Source of the DNA: Acidobacteriota bacterium
GTDB taxonomy: Bacteria; Acidobacteriota; Blastocatellia; Pyrinomonadales; Pyrinomonadaceae
Reading direction: 5' to 3'
Assembly: GCA_019639175.1 (NCBI GenBank)
Contig: JAHBSK010000002.1
Coordinates: 62,001-126,000, forward strand
Length of the DNA: 64,000 bases
Within the stretch, counting starts at the first letter, position 1. Each line of letters opens with the position of its first letter. The translations under genes were made by a program, and so were the position numbers. Shown here piece by piece: positions 14,834 to 23,207 of the stretch. The notes under the pieces were generated by a model. That model was not told where the DNA came from, did not search any database, and saw nothing but the letters and a program-made list of their open reading frames with translations.

Positions 14834-16249
14834 ATGAATTCGGCAAAACCAATTCTTGCAAAACCTAATTCTATCTTTAGTGCTGGTGAGTCAATCTCAC
14901 ATGCGGAGGTTCTTCAGGAGATTCTCGACAATGTCGAACCGGTTGATTTTGCTGGATTGGCACAACTAAAACAAGAGGAAAAGTTGACGCAAAAACACTT
15001 AATAGTTTATTCAGTTGCCGAGATACTTCGCATTGCGAAGAAGCTTAATTGTGGTTTGTGTCGTCATTACGATGTTCTTTATACCTACAACGGCGAATTT
15101 TGGCAACTGACTGAGAAAGATGCTTTTGAGCGATTCTTAAGTGAGTGTGCGATCAAACTTGGCGTTGATCATGCAACTGCTGTTTATCATAAATTTAGTG
15201 CAGAACTTTATAAACAGTTTCTTACCACAGCTTATTTACCGAAACCAAGACGAGCTGCTGAACCAGTAATTATAAACCTTAGGAACGGAACTTTCGAGAT
15301 TCACCGCGGAAAAGTAAATCTTCGTCCTTTTCAAAGAGAGGATTTTTTAACATACCAACTGCCTTTCGAGTATTCACCAAAAAGCACATGCCCTATGTGG
15401 ACAGCATTTCTTAATGATGTGCTGCCTGATCAAACCAAGCAGGCCGTTCTGGCGGAATACATTGCTTATGTCTTTGCCCGTCACTTAAAGCTTGAAAAAA
15501 CTCTGATTCTGTTTGGCACTGGAGCTAATGGGAAGTCGGTGGTCTTTGATGTGATAAATGCACTTCTTGGCAGCGATAATGTTTCAAATTACAGCCTCGA
15601 AAGTTTGGGAGAACCTTATTACCGGGCGATGATCGCAGGAAAGCTGCTTAATTACGCGTCCGAAATATCGAATCGGCTGCAGGCCGAAAAATTCAAACAG
15701 CTAACTTCAGGAGAGCCGGTAGAAGCCAGACTGCCATATGGACAGCCAATGATCCTTACGGATTATGCTCGCCTGGCCTTTAACTGCAATGACCTGCCAC
15801 GCGACGTCGAGCATACGGAGGCTTTTTTTAGACGATTCCTGATCCTGACCTTTGACATCACAATTTCACCGAAGAAACGCAATCCAAACCTAGCTAGAGA
15901 AATCGTCGAAGGTGAATTGTCCGGTGTTTTTAACTGGGTCTTGTCCGGCCTGGAACGATTACTGAAAAATCGCAACTTTACGTGGTCGGACTCCATAGAC
16001 GCAGCTCTTGTTCAGTATCGAAGGGAATCAGATTCAGTAGCAATGTTTCTGGACGACGAAGGCTATGCTCCTGATCAGTATTTTTCTCAACCTCTCAAGA
16101 CCCTTTATCCCGAATATCGTCAGTTCTGTATTTCAAACGGATACAAACCATGTGGAGCAAATACGTTTTCAAAGAGGCTTGAAAACAACGGGATCACGGT
16201 CGTTAAAGAGCGGAGTTACAGGGTGGTTTATTTAGCAAGAACGGCTTGA
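14834..16249 (+). CDS. P4-family phage replicative helicase (D5_N / SF3)
   Basis: 471 residues. Residues about 50-190 match the D5_N region; the SF3 ATPase follows with Walker A GTGANGKS at 228-235, a later Walker-B-like region (LLNYASEISN) and the sensor motif LAFNCNDLP. A C-terminal winged-helix-like part closes the protein. No primase catalytic domain is present; primase function appears to be supplied by the Toprim protein across the inverted repeat. It would unwind the phage origin. Confidence 0.9.
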   Translation: MNSAKPILAKPNSIFSAGESISHAEVLQEILDNVEPVDFAGLAQLKQEEKLTQKHLIVYSVAEILRIAKKLNCGLCRHYDVLYTYNGEFWQLTEKDAFERFLSECAIKLGVDHATAVYHKFSAELYKQFLTTAYLPKPRRAAEPVIINLRNGTFEIHRGKVNLRPFQREDFLTYQLPFEYSPKSTCPMWTAFLNDVLPDQTKQAVLAEYIAYVFARHLKLEKTLILFGTGANGKSVVFDVINALLGSDNVSNYSLESLGEPYYRAMIAGKLLNYASEISNRLQAEKFKQLTSGEPVEARLPYGQPMILTDYARLAFNCNDLPRDVEHTEAFFRRFLILTFDITISPKKRNPNLAREIVEGELSGVFNWVLSGLERLLKNRNFTWSDSIDAALVQYRRESDSVAMFLDDEGYAPDQYFSQPLKTLYPEYRQFCISNGYKPCGANTFSKRLENNGITVVKERSYRVVYLARTA

Positions 16250-16254
16250 GCAAA

Positions 16255-16477
16255 TGCGCCAAATGCGCCAAATGCGCCGGTCAAAAAAAAACTTTTTTTC
16301 TACCGCTTTCAGGATATTTGAAGGAGATGGAATTAGGAAAAAATTGACAAGGTTTTTTACGGGAAGAATTAAAGATTGTTTAAACCGAGGAAAAAAGAAA
16401 GTTTGAAAAACTTACCGATCACAAGGTCGTAGAAAAAAAGTTTTTTTTTGACCGGCGCATTTGGCGCATTTGGCGCA
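16255..16477. repeat. Perfect 49-bp inverted repeat with iterons, candidate replication origin
   Basis: The 49 bases at 16255-16303 are the exact reverse complement of 16429-16477, separated by 125 bases. Each arm holds three TGCGCC units at 9-base spacing (separated by AAA), then GGTC, nine A, C, seven T and CTAC. The element sits exactly between the helicase and primase genes, the AT-rich loop contains A/T tracts, and iterons plus AT-rich DNA are origin-like. If transcribed it would form a very stable hairpin. Confidence 0.8.
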
Positions 16478-16488
16478 GAGAAAAAACG

Positions 16489-17616
16489 ATGTTTGCTTTA
16501 GAGAAATATAAAGGGATTAACAGCCGATTCACTTGCCCCAGTTGTGGGGAAAAGCGGTGTTTTGTTCGGTATATTGATGAGGTCGGCGAATATCTTGATG
16601 ATACCGTCGGACGTTGCAACCGGGAATCGAAGTGCAGCTACCACTACACGCCTAAGCAGTATTTTACGGATTATCCAGAAAGAGTTGAAAAAGACGAATT
16701 AAGAGTAAAAAGGGGCCGGTCCTTGCGACCCCAAAAACAGACTTTAGATAGGTCCGAACCGATTAGTTTTCACTCGCGATCGGAATTTGACCCGACTCTT
16801 GGAAATCACTTTACAAACCCATTTGCGCAATTTCTATTTGATCTTTTTCCTGGGGATCAGGATTACATACTTGAGGTCTTAAATAGATACTATGTCGGCA
16901 CTTATCCCTTTGAAGGCGGTCAACAGAAAATAGGCTCTGCCGCTCTTACCTGTTTTTGGCAAATAGACATCCTTGGGCGCATACGCAAAGGAAAGTTGAT
17001 GAGATATGACGCATTAACTGGAAAGCGTCGTCCAGTTTTCAACTTTCAAAAGGCCGGTGAAGAAGTAGAGATACCTGTCTATTGGGTTCATCGAGTATTA
17101 CAAAAGAAAGGCCAGTTACCGGAAATCGTAAATTTCCAAAACTGCTTCTTCGGGGAGCATCTTTTAAGATCCAACCGCTCATTGCCGATTGGAGTAGTTG
17201 AGGCCGAAAAAACTGCAATCATTTGTTCACTATGCCGGCCGGAAACAACTTGGATAGCAGTTGGATCTAAGCAACATCTCGGCGGTGAAAAACTTCATGT
17301 CTTACGAAACCGAAAGGTGATTTTTTATCCAGATGCTGATGCCTATGATAGCTGGTGTGAAAAGGCTATTGAGATGCAGCGTTTGGGGATAGACGCCTAT
17401 GTGGATTCAGAGATAGAAAACACAGCCACAATTGCGCAAAAGACCGCCGGATATGATCTTGCTGATCTTCTGATCGACCAGCAACGGGAAATCAATAAGT
17501 ACAACATTCTTGTGAGCGAATACAATGCCGCGGTTGACTGTGGCCTGACCCCAGCCTTACCGCCAAAGTTTGAGTATGGAAAGGTTAAAGCGGAAACAGC
17601 GAGTCTGATTTTGTAA
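16489..17616 (+). CDS. Toprim primase-like protein (DUF6371 type)
   Basis: 375 residues. N-terminal zinc finger with CPSCGEKRC and later GRCNRESKCSYHY, resembling the CHC2-like finger of phage/plasmid primases. A Toprim-like domain follows with the Glu motif GVVEAEKTAI and the DxD motif FYPDADAYDSW. The combination matches DUF6371-type primase proteins. It probably makes primers for phage replication together with the helicase upstream. Confidence 0.75.
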   Translation: MFALEKYKGINSRFTCPSCGEKRCFVRYIDEVGEYLDDTVGRCNRESKCSYHYTPKQYFTDYPERVEKDELRVKRGRSLRPQKQTLDRSEPISFHSRSEFDPTLGNHFTNPFAQFLFDLFPGDQDYILEVLNRYYVGTYPFEGGQQKIGSAALTCFWQIDILGRIRKGKLMRYDALTGKRRPVFNFQKAGEEVEIPVYWVHRVLQKKGQLPEIVNFQNCFFGEHLLRSNRSLPIGVVEAEKTAIICSLCRPETTWIAVGSKQHLGGEKLHVLRNRKVIFYPDADAYDSWCEKAIEMQRLGIDAYVDSEIENTATIAQKTAGYDLADLLIDQQREINKYNILVSEYNAAVDCGLTPALPPKFEYGKVKAETASLIL

Positions 17617-17629
17617 ACATGGAGAAAAA

Positions 17630-18028
17630 ATGATGAGAGACATCTTTCCGATTATTCCCGAACCAAAAATATTTGTCTTTGGTTCAAATGAGGCAGGCAT
17701 ACACGGAGCTGGTGCAGCCAGAGATGCAGTTGATCATTACGGAGCTAAACGCGGCAAAGGGCACGGACTACATGGCCGCTCGTACGCAATTCCTACAAAG
17801 GATCGGAACCTGCAAACGCTTCCGCTTCCAGATATTGAAGTGTATGTCAAACACTTTCTGATGTTCGCTGAAGCTCATGACGATCTTGTTTTCTTTGTCA
17901 CCAAAATAGGCTGTGGGTTGGCCGGTTACGATGCTGTTGACATCGCTCCTATGTTCAAAAGCAGGCCTGCCAATGTCGAACTGCCGGAAGAGTTTTTAAC
18001 AATTATCGAAATGGAGGATCTTAAATGA
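17630..18028 (+). CDS. Macro-domain-like phage protein (A1S_2505 type)
   Basis: 132 residues with FVFGSNEAGIHGAGAARDAV near the start and FFVTKIGCGLAGYDAVDIAPMF later, the ligand-loop pattern of small phage macro-like proteins called A1S_2505 family. A nucleotide or ADP-ribose ligand is expected from the fold, not shown. GGAGAAAAA precedes ATGATG; the next gene overlaps by ATGA. Confidence 0.7.
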   Translation: MMRDIFPIIPEPKIFVFGSNEAGIHGAGAARDAVDHYGAKRGKGHGLHGRSYAIPTKDRNLQTLPLPDIEVYVKHFLMFAEAHDDLVFFVTKIGCGLAGYDAVDIAPMFKSRPANVELPEEFLTIIEMEDLK

Positions 18029-19035
18029 TAAGAGTTGCAAAAAAGAATGCCATCAGGGCTTTCAAGGTCTTTAACTCGGATTGGACCTGTAACAGGTTTC
18101 AGTTTGAGGTCGGGAAGGAATATGAGCATAAAGGAAAAGTGGAGATATGTAGTAGCGGTTTTCACTCCTGCCTCAACTTGGCCCACTGCTTTTCTTATTA
18201 CAATTTTGACCCAGATAATAAGGTCGCGGAAGTTCTGATCTGGGGTGATATTGACGATAACAGCGAAGATTCAAAGGCCTGTTCGCGCAACATCAAAATA
18301 ATAAGAGAGTTGTCATGGCCCGAAGTTTTGGTCTTAGCTAATACCGGAAAGAACAATGCGGGCCATTCCAACTCCGGCGACAGGAACTCCGGCGACAGGA
18401 ACTCCGGCTCCTGGAACTCCGGCGACAGGAACTCCGGCGACAGGAACTCCGGCGACAGGAACTCCGGCTCCTGGAACTCCGGCGACAGGAACTCCGGCTC
18501 CTGGAACTCCGGCTACAGGAACTCCGGCGACAGTAACTCCGGCGACAGGAACTCCGGCGACAGGAACTCCGGCGACAGGAACTCCGGCGACAGGAACTCC
18601 GGCGACAGGAACTCCGGCGACAGGAACTCCGGCTCCTGGAACTCCGGCTACAGGAACTCCGGCGACAGTAACTCCGGCTACAGGAACTCCGGCGCATTCT
18701 GCACTGACACCAATCCAGAAGTTTATTTATTTGATAAACCGTCCGGCATTTTGATGCGTGACTGGGAGAAGCATCAGGCAATACGGATTCTTGAAAACCA
18801 TCTTGAAACTCATTTTTGGATCGAATCGTCTGCAATGACCGACAAGGAAAAGGCGAATCATCCAGGCTGGGAAGCGAGAGAAGGCTATTTGAAACACCTG
18901 ACGCTTAAAGAGGCGTGGGCGAATATGTGGCCGAACCTCACCGATGCCAACAAGCAAATCTTTTTTGACTTGCCGAATTTTAATGCGAAGAAATTCAAGG
19001 AGATCACAGGGATAGAACTGAACAAGGAGAACTAA
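18025..19035 (+). CDS. DUF7666-like phage protein with NSGxx pentapeptide repeats
   Basis: 336 residues. The N-terminal 105 residues (AFKVFNSDWTCNRFQFEVG, SSGFHSCLN) match a phage domain I know as DUF7666. Residues 116-220 are 21 consecutive five-residue units of the form Asn-Ser-Gly-x-x, where x-x is Asp-Arg, Ser-Trp, Tyr-Arg or Asp-Ser. A 115-residue C-terminal domain (MRDWEKHQAIRILENH, ITGIELNKEN) follows. Related phage proteins carry similar Asn-Thr-Gly repeats. The repeat may fold as a beta-solenoid. Function unknown. Confidence 0.75.
   Translation: MIRVAKKNAIRAFKVFNSDWTCNRFQFEVGKEYEHKGKVEICSSGFHSCLNLAHCFSYYNFDPDNKVAEVLIWGDIDDNSEDSKACSRNIKIIRELSWPEVLVLANTGKNNAGHSNSGDRNSGDRNSGSWNSGDRNSGDRNSGDRNSGSWNSGDRNSGSWNSGYRNSGDSNSGDRNSGDRNSGDRNSGDRNSGDRNSGDRNSGSWNSGYRNSGDSNSGYRNSGAFCTDTNPEVYLFDKPSGILMRDWEKHQAIRILENHLETHFWIESSAMTDKEKANHPGWEAREGYLKHLTLKEAWANMWPNLTDANKQIFFDLPNFNAKKFKEITGIELNKEN
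18370..18684 (+). repeat. 21 tandem 15-bp coding repeats
   Basis: The unit is AACTCCGGCGACAGG with variants at the last six bases (CTCCTGG, CTACAGG, CGACAGT types). Twenty-one units run without interruption in the frame of the 18025-19035 gene, so unit gain or loss keeps the frame. The near-identity of units implies recent expansion by slippage or recombination. Confidence 0.95.
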
Positions 19036-19037
19036 AC

Positions 19038-19262
19038 GTGAAAGACGGGAATATAAAAACATTCGCCACAGTAGAAAGTTTCTCGGGATTCCAACGAATA
19101 AAGATCCTAGTTGCTGTGGATGCAGACAACTCCGTAATGATCAACCTGAATTCGCTTCTCATCGATGAGCTTGAGAAGTCTAAAGAATATTCCCGTTTAC
19201 GCCGGCAGTTCATAGAAGCATTAAAACATACAGTTTTCACACTTAATCGTTTACCAGAATAA
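19038..19262 (+). CDS. Small phage protein
   Basis: 74 residues from a GTG behind AAGGAGAACTAAAC, 2 bases after the preceding gene. Contains a beta-rich part (IKILVAVDADNSVMINLNS) and a helical end (YSRLRRQFIEALKHTVF). No family recognised. Confidence 0.55.
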   Translation: MKDGNIKTFATVESFSGFQRIKILVAVDADNSVMINLNSLLIDELEKSKEYSRLRRQFIEALKHTVFTLNRLPE

Positions 19263-19282
19263 AACCAAGTAAAAGGAGAACA

Positions 19283-21070
19283 ATGACAATGAAAGCAGCA
19301 AGAAAAGCACAATCAAAGATCCGCAAATATGATGAGATGTCTGTTTTACAGATCATTCCGTCTTCGACGGAAATACAGGCCCGCCGTCGGGCTAAATTTA
19401 CAGATGACGAGATCAGTGAACTCGCTCAGTCGATCACGGCTAATGGTCTGATCCAACCGATCACTGTTCGGCCGGCGCCGGGCTTCATAATTGAACCGGG
19501 GCGAAAGAGCAATCCGAAAGCCAAAGGTATGATCGACGGATTCTTTTGGACTCATCCTACAAATAAGATGTTCTGGGCATTCAGTACCAGCAGAAAAGAA
19601 CTCGAGGAGAGTCCGCCAATGGAGATCGTAGCCGGTGAAAGGCGGTTTCTTGCAATCCAAAAGGCCGGATTCGACAAAATAGATGTTGTTGTTCGGGATC
19701 TGACGGACGAACAGGTTTGGGACATCCAGATCGTCGAAAACCTTCAGCGCAAAGATGTAGATATTATCGACGAGGCATATTCGTTCAAGAAGCTTATCGA
19801 TATCGGAAAATATTCGATTGCCGATCTTGCCGTAAAACTCGGTCGATCGGAGAAGTATATCAAGCAGCGTCTCCGGCTGAACGAACTGATCCCTAAGGTG
19901 CTCGAGAGAGTTGCCAAGGAACAACTGCCGCTCGGTCATGCAATGGAGATCGCAAAGTTCTCACCGGAACTGCAAAAAAAGATCTATAAGAACAATGCAG
20001 CCTATGAATGGGGAGAGTTCGGAGACGAAGATTATGAGCTATTAAGCCTTTCAAATTTCAAAGATGTTCTGCGTGACGAATATTTATTTTCACTTGCAAC
20101 GGCCAGCTTTGATACCAAAGATGCTCGTCTGCTCCCATCTGGACTAATTTGTTCAGCCTGTCCGGAAAGAACCGGCTTTGAACCGCTGCTTTTTGAGGAG
20201 GAACTTCAGAAAGGAGACTCTTGTCTAAACGAGAAGTGCTATGAACAGAAGAAACTGGCTTTTTACCAAATAACAAGAGCAGATGCGGCCAAGCAGCTGG
20301 GCGTTAAAGACCCTAAAAATATAGGCTTTGCATCCGAGCGCGGCTTTTATGATCCGGAATTCAAAGAGAAGGTCCATACCTGGGCCGATCTGTTCGAGTC
20401 AAACGAGTGCGGCAAAGCCAAGCCGGTGATAGACCTTGGAGCCGAAACACCCGGAACGATCGCTTATATATGCGAAGACTCGAAATGTAAAAAGCACGGC
20501 AAAACAGCCAGCGATAAAGATAACGGAACCGCAGATTGGCAGCTGAAGCAAAATGAAGAGCGGTTTCAACGAGATGTGGCAACCGCCGTTCAGCGCAGGA
20601 TCTTGATCGAATCGGCTTCATTCTTTACGGAAAAAGCTTTCTGGTCGGATAAAGATCTGGTTGACGATCTTTTATGGCATCTCTGGAAAAACAATTCTTA
20701 CTATTTGCCAGACCTTATGGCCCTATGGGACAAATCGGCCCCAAGGCCCGATGACTCAGATAAAAAGGTCAAGAAATATCTTTCCGGTCTCGACATCTCA
20801 AAGCTTTCGCAGATGATATTTCTGGCTCTCTACTGCCGTCGAAGTGTATCTGGTTGGCAGTTGGCCGATCCTGCGGAGATCCTCGAAATAAACGATCGCT
20901 ATACAAAACTGAATTACAAACTTATCGACGCCGAAGCACGAGTCGATCTCGCACCCAAAGAATTCAAAGCAAAGGCCAAAACCTATCTGAAAGCTGTTCA
21001 GTCCGGCGAGGAAATAGAACCGCCGTCATTCTGGGTAAAGGAGGAAGACAATGCAAAATCTGATAGTTGA
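19283..21070 (+). CDS. ParB/RepB-like DNA-binding protein
   Basis: 595 residues, long for a ParB. The N-terminal ParB/Sulfiredoxin-like domain is recognisable (FTDDEISELAQSITANGLIQPITV, EIVAGERRFLAIQKAG, DLTDEQVWDIQIVENLQRKD) but is split by a 40-residue insertion. A KorB/ParB helix-turn-helix follows (YSIADLAVKLGRSEKYIKQRL). The remaining 350 residues contain a Cys-rich middle (ICSACPERTGF, CLNEKCYEQKK). It could serve phage plasmid-like partition or gene regulation; the location in an early operon favours regulation or replication. Confidence 0.8.
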   Translation: MTMKAARKAQSKIRKYDEMSVLQIIPSSTEIQARRRAKFTDDEISELAQSITANGLIQPITVRPAPGFIIEPGRKSNPKAKGMIDGFFWTHPTNKMFWAFSTSRKELEESPPMEIVAGERRFLAIQKAGFDKIDVVVRDLTDEQVWDIQIVENLQRKDVDIIDEAYSFKKLIDIGKYSIADLAVKLGRSEKYIKQRLRLNELIPKVLERVAKEQLPLGHAMEIAKFSPELQKKIYKNNAAYEWGEFGDEDYELLSLSNFKDVLRDEYLFSLATASFDTKDARLLPSGLICSACPERTGFEPLLFEEELQKGDSCLNEKCYEQKKLAFYQITRADAAKQLGVKDPKNIGFASERGFYDPEFKEKVHTWADLFESNECGKAKPVIDLGAETPGTIAYICEDSKCKKHGKTASDKDNGTADWQLKQNEERFQRDVATAVQRRILIESASFFTEKAFWSDKDLVDDLLWHLWKNNSYYLPDLMALWDKSAPRPDDSDKKVKKYLSGLDISKLSQMIFLALYCRRSVSGWQLADPAEILEINDRYTKLNYKLIDAEARVDLAPKEFKAKAKTYLKAVQSGEEIEPPSFWVKEEDNAKSDS

Positions 21071-21239
21071 CGGGCAATTAAAACGCAGGCGGTTTCTGAT
21101 GAGAATTACAGCTCGCAAGCAATGGATCTGTGACAGATGCGGTGTTCTCATCAACCCTGAAAGTCTTTACGAATATTCCTGGCTCAAGGAAAAGTCTTGC
21201 CGGTTGTGCCTGGACTGCGCTGAGAAGCTGCCGGTTTAA
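21051..21239 (+). CDS. Small zinc-ribbon protein
   Basis: 62 residues, starts inside the end of the ParB-like gene behind AAAGGAGGAAGACA. Four-cysteine ribbon (CDRCG and CLDC, with CRL nearby). Role unknown. Confidence 0.6.
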   Translation: MQNLIVDGQLKRRRFLMRITARKQWICDRCGVLINPESLYEYSWLKEKSCRLCLDCAEKLPV

Positions 21240-21263
21240 CAGGAAAGTTGAAAGGAGAAAAAA

Positions 21264-21593
21264 ATGAACACAAATGAGAACACACCGTGGACACACCGGG
21301 TTCTGATGATCTGTAAAAATGAAGAGGCTTCCTCCGATGTAAGCGAACTTCTTGGAAGGGTCAGTTCATCAATGGCGGCAATAGAAACCTTTGTAGATGG
21401 CATGGTCCAACTAGATGAGGACGGGCCTGAGCTTGCAGATAAAGCCGCTCCAATGCTCGAACGCTTATTTCTGACGCTGATAAACATCTATCCAAACGCC
21501 GGCCAGATGACCGCAGACATTGGATCGATCGGAGATATTGCGGTCATGTCGGAGCAAAACCTAAAAAAGTTGGATGAGGAGCAAAGACGATGA
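21264..21593 (+). CDS. Phage protein of unknown function
   Basis: 109 residues, helical, acidic. GAAAGGAGAAAAAA is a strong ribosome-binding site. Overlaps the next gene by four bases. No family recognised. Confidence 0.6.
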   Translation: MNTNENTPWTHRVLMICKNEEASSDVSELLGRVSSSMAAIETFVDGMVQLDEDGPELADKAAPMLERLFLTLINIYPNAGQMTADIGSIGDIAVMSEQNLKKLDEEQRR

Positions 21594-21997
21594 ATAATGA
21601 ACTACAAAAATGCAGGGCTGATTTTGATGCTGCGGTGGAACTCTTAAATGAGGCGGCTGAGAAGCCGGGAAAAGCGATGGACGCCTCCGAGGAAAGTAAT
21701 ACATCCGAAGCATTGCCCGGCGATATGAGCATAGACACCTTTGTCGCATTCACGTGTTTCAAGATCTATAAACACGCCACATCTTTTCCAGCAAAATGGG
21801 CAGGAGCGATTATTATGGCGAACCTGGCTTTAGGTTTTAAGACTTTCTTGTTTACACAATTCTTGAAGAACCTAAAGAACTTCAAAGGCTGTCCGGTTCA
21901 TGGCCCGAATTGCAAAGATGCCGGTCACGCCAAAAACGAGGAGTTTCCTGAGTTTATCGACGAAAATCTTCGAGCGATAAACGTAGATCTGTCATGA
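21590..21997 (+). CDS. Phage protein of unknown function
   Basis: 135 residues; ATGA overlap with both neighbours. An amphipathic-to-hydrophobic middle (WAGAIIMANLALGFKTFLFT) may associate with membrane, and a Cys-His motif follows (CPVHGPNCKDAGH). No family recognised. Confidence 0.55.
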   Translation: MNNELQKCRADFDAAVELLNEAAEKPGKAMDASEESNTSEALPGDMSIDTFVAFTCFKIYKHATSFPAKWAGAIIMANLALGFKTFLFTQFLKNLKNFKGCPVHGPNCKDAGHAKNEEFPEFIDENLRAINVDLS

Positions 21998-22383
21998 ACA
22001 AACAATACAGAATGTGCCGGCGGAAACGTCGCTATACAGTCCGCGAAGCAAAACGGATCGCCGGCACAATGAACAAACACCAATCGAAAGTTGTTCATGG
22101 ATACCATTGTCCGTTCTGTAATCAATGGCACGTTGGAGCAAATAAGTACATATCCAAAATGAAAAGAAACGACATTATTCAGATCACAGATAAAGGACAT
22201 CCTTGGTATCCGGCTCTTGCCGTGGTCGAGGAAGTAAGGTCTTGGGGAGCACTCGCTTACGTTTGGATGATAGACAACACAGATGACTCGAACGGCCAAG
22301 CTTATATACGTTTGAAATCCGAATCATTTGAGACCGTCGGAAGTGCGATCATTGTAAATAAACCTGAGGATGGCGAGGAATAA
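21994..22383 (+). CDS. Zinc-finger phage protein with second domain
   Basis: 129 residues. The N-terminal 50 residues are a small phage zinc finger (RRYTVREAKRIAGTMN, then HCPFCNQWHVG). The C-terminal 75 residues are beta-rich (DIIQITDKGHPWYPALAVVE, AYVWMIDN). Overlaps the VRR-NUC gene by 14 bases. Confidence 0.6.
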   Translation: MNKQYRMCRRKRRYTVREAKRIAGTMNKHQSKVVHGYHCPFCNQWHVGANKYISKMKRNDIIQITDKGHPWYPALAVVEEVRSWGALAYVWMIDNTDDSNGQAYIRLKSESFETVGSAIIVNKPEDGEE

Positions 22384-22837
22384 CCGACTAAAAGGCGGCC
22401 TGTTTGACGGCAGAGGAAAACCGCAGCCGCTCGCTTTAAGAAAAGCGGCGGAACGGCCCAAAACACCCGAAAAGGACATTCAGGCGTCCTTTTTCGCATG
22501 GCGTGACGTATATAAGCGCCGATATCCTATCCTGCATTCGCTTTTTGCCGTTCCAAACGGAATCTGGACCTATAAGGCCATTGCTGTTTCACAGGTCAAA
22601 CAAGGCTTGACCAGCGGCATTCCAGATGTCATTTGCCTTGCGCCGTCTTTTGACCAGAAATATTTCGGACTGCTGATCGAGTTCAAGAGTGAGGGAGGCA
22701 AAGTGTCTGAGTCCCAGGCATTTTTTCTTGGCTTTTTTGCCGATCAAGGATATAGGACCACAATTTGCAGGTCATGGCAGGACGCGGCTCGGATCGTAAA
22801 TGAGCACCTGGGAGCATCGATCCCGATCCCGCGTTAA
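22370..22837 (+). CDS. VRR-NUC domain nuclease
   Basis: 155 residues. VRR-NUC fold motifs are clear: EKDIQASFFAWRD, LFAVPNGIWTYKA, KQGLTSGIPDVICLA and LLIEFKSEGGKVSESQ. The Asp in GIPDV and the Glu-x-Lys in EFKSE form the PD-(D/E)xK-type active site. Phage VRR-NUC proteins act as structure-specific (junction) nucleases in DNA processing. Convergent with the small HTH gene, sharing 4 bases at the stop codons. Confidence 0.88.
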   Translation: MARNNRLKGGLFDGRGKPQPLALRKAAERPKTPEKDIQASFFAWRDVYKRRYPILHSLFAVPNGIWTYKAIAVSQVKQGLTSGIPDVICLAPSFDQKYFGLLIEFKSEGGKVSESQAFFLGFFADQGYRTTICRSWQDAARIVNEHLGASIPIPR

Positions 22838-23049
22838 ATTTCCTTGTCAGGTTTGAAACGTAATATGTCATTGGGAGTGCATTTCAGAGCGTTGCACAGT
22901 TTATTCAAAGTCTTTATATCGATCCTTTTCCATTCGCCTTTCCACAATCTGGCCGACATCGAAACGTCGAATCCGGTTGTCCTTTGTAATTGATACCCTG
23001 ACGTTATTCCCACTTTCTTCGCCGCAGCTTTGATCGTAATTTCAATCAT
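22834..23049 (-). CDS. Small XRE-type HTH regulator on the minus strand
   Basis: 71 residues, compact XRE helix-turn-helix (SGYQLQRTTGFDVSMSARLW, IDIKTLNKLCNALKCTPNDIL). It is the only minus-strand gene between the repressor region and the right end of prophage B. Divergent from the methylase gene across about 160 bases that hold palindromes, so it likely controls that promoter region and itself. Confidence 0.8.
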   Translation of the reverse strand: MIEITIKAAAKKVGITSGYQLQRTTGFDVSMSARLWKGEWKRIDIKTLNKLCNALKCTPNDILRFKPDKEI

Positions 23050-23132
23050 TAGCTAAATTTAGCTAAATAACCGACTTCAACTAATAGCACTTCTAATAGT
23101 GTCACTTCTAACACTATTGCAGAACTGCTATT
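23049..23132. promoter_or_regulatory. Nested palindromes, candidate operator of the HTH gene
   Basis: Next to the HTH start lies TTAGCTAAA twice in direct repeat, forming the palindrome TTTAGCTAAA. Further right, AATAGTGT (23095-23102) pairs with ACACTATT (23111-23118), nested inside AATAGCA (23083-23089) and TGCTATT (23126-23132). The dyads lie between two divergent genes, the usual place for operators. Confidence 0.6.
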
Positions 23133-23207
23133 GTCGCTTCCGGTATTGTTCAACCATTTTCGGACTGCTAAGGTCACATCCTTCAGGCTCTGTGCCTGCT
23201 AAACAAT

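Noticed and set aside
18370..18684. CRISPR array
   Set aside because: Units are contiguous 15-mers with no spacers and are in frame inside a gene.
18356..18754. Long Thr-Pro-Ala-rich frame on the plus strand and a Ser-Arg-Cys-rich frame on the minus strand (18338-18835)
   Set aside because: Both are only other-frame readings of the 15-bp repeat in the 18025-19035 gene; a repeat without stops in one frame often lacks them in others.
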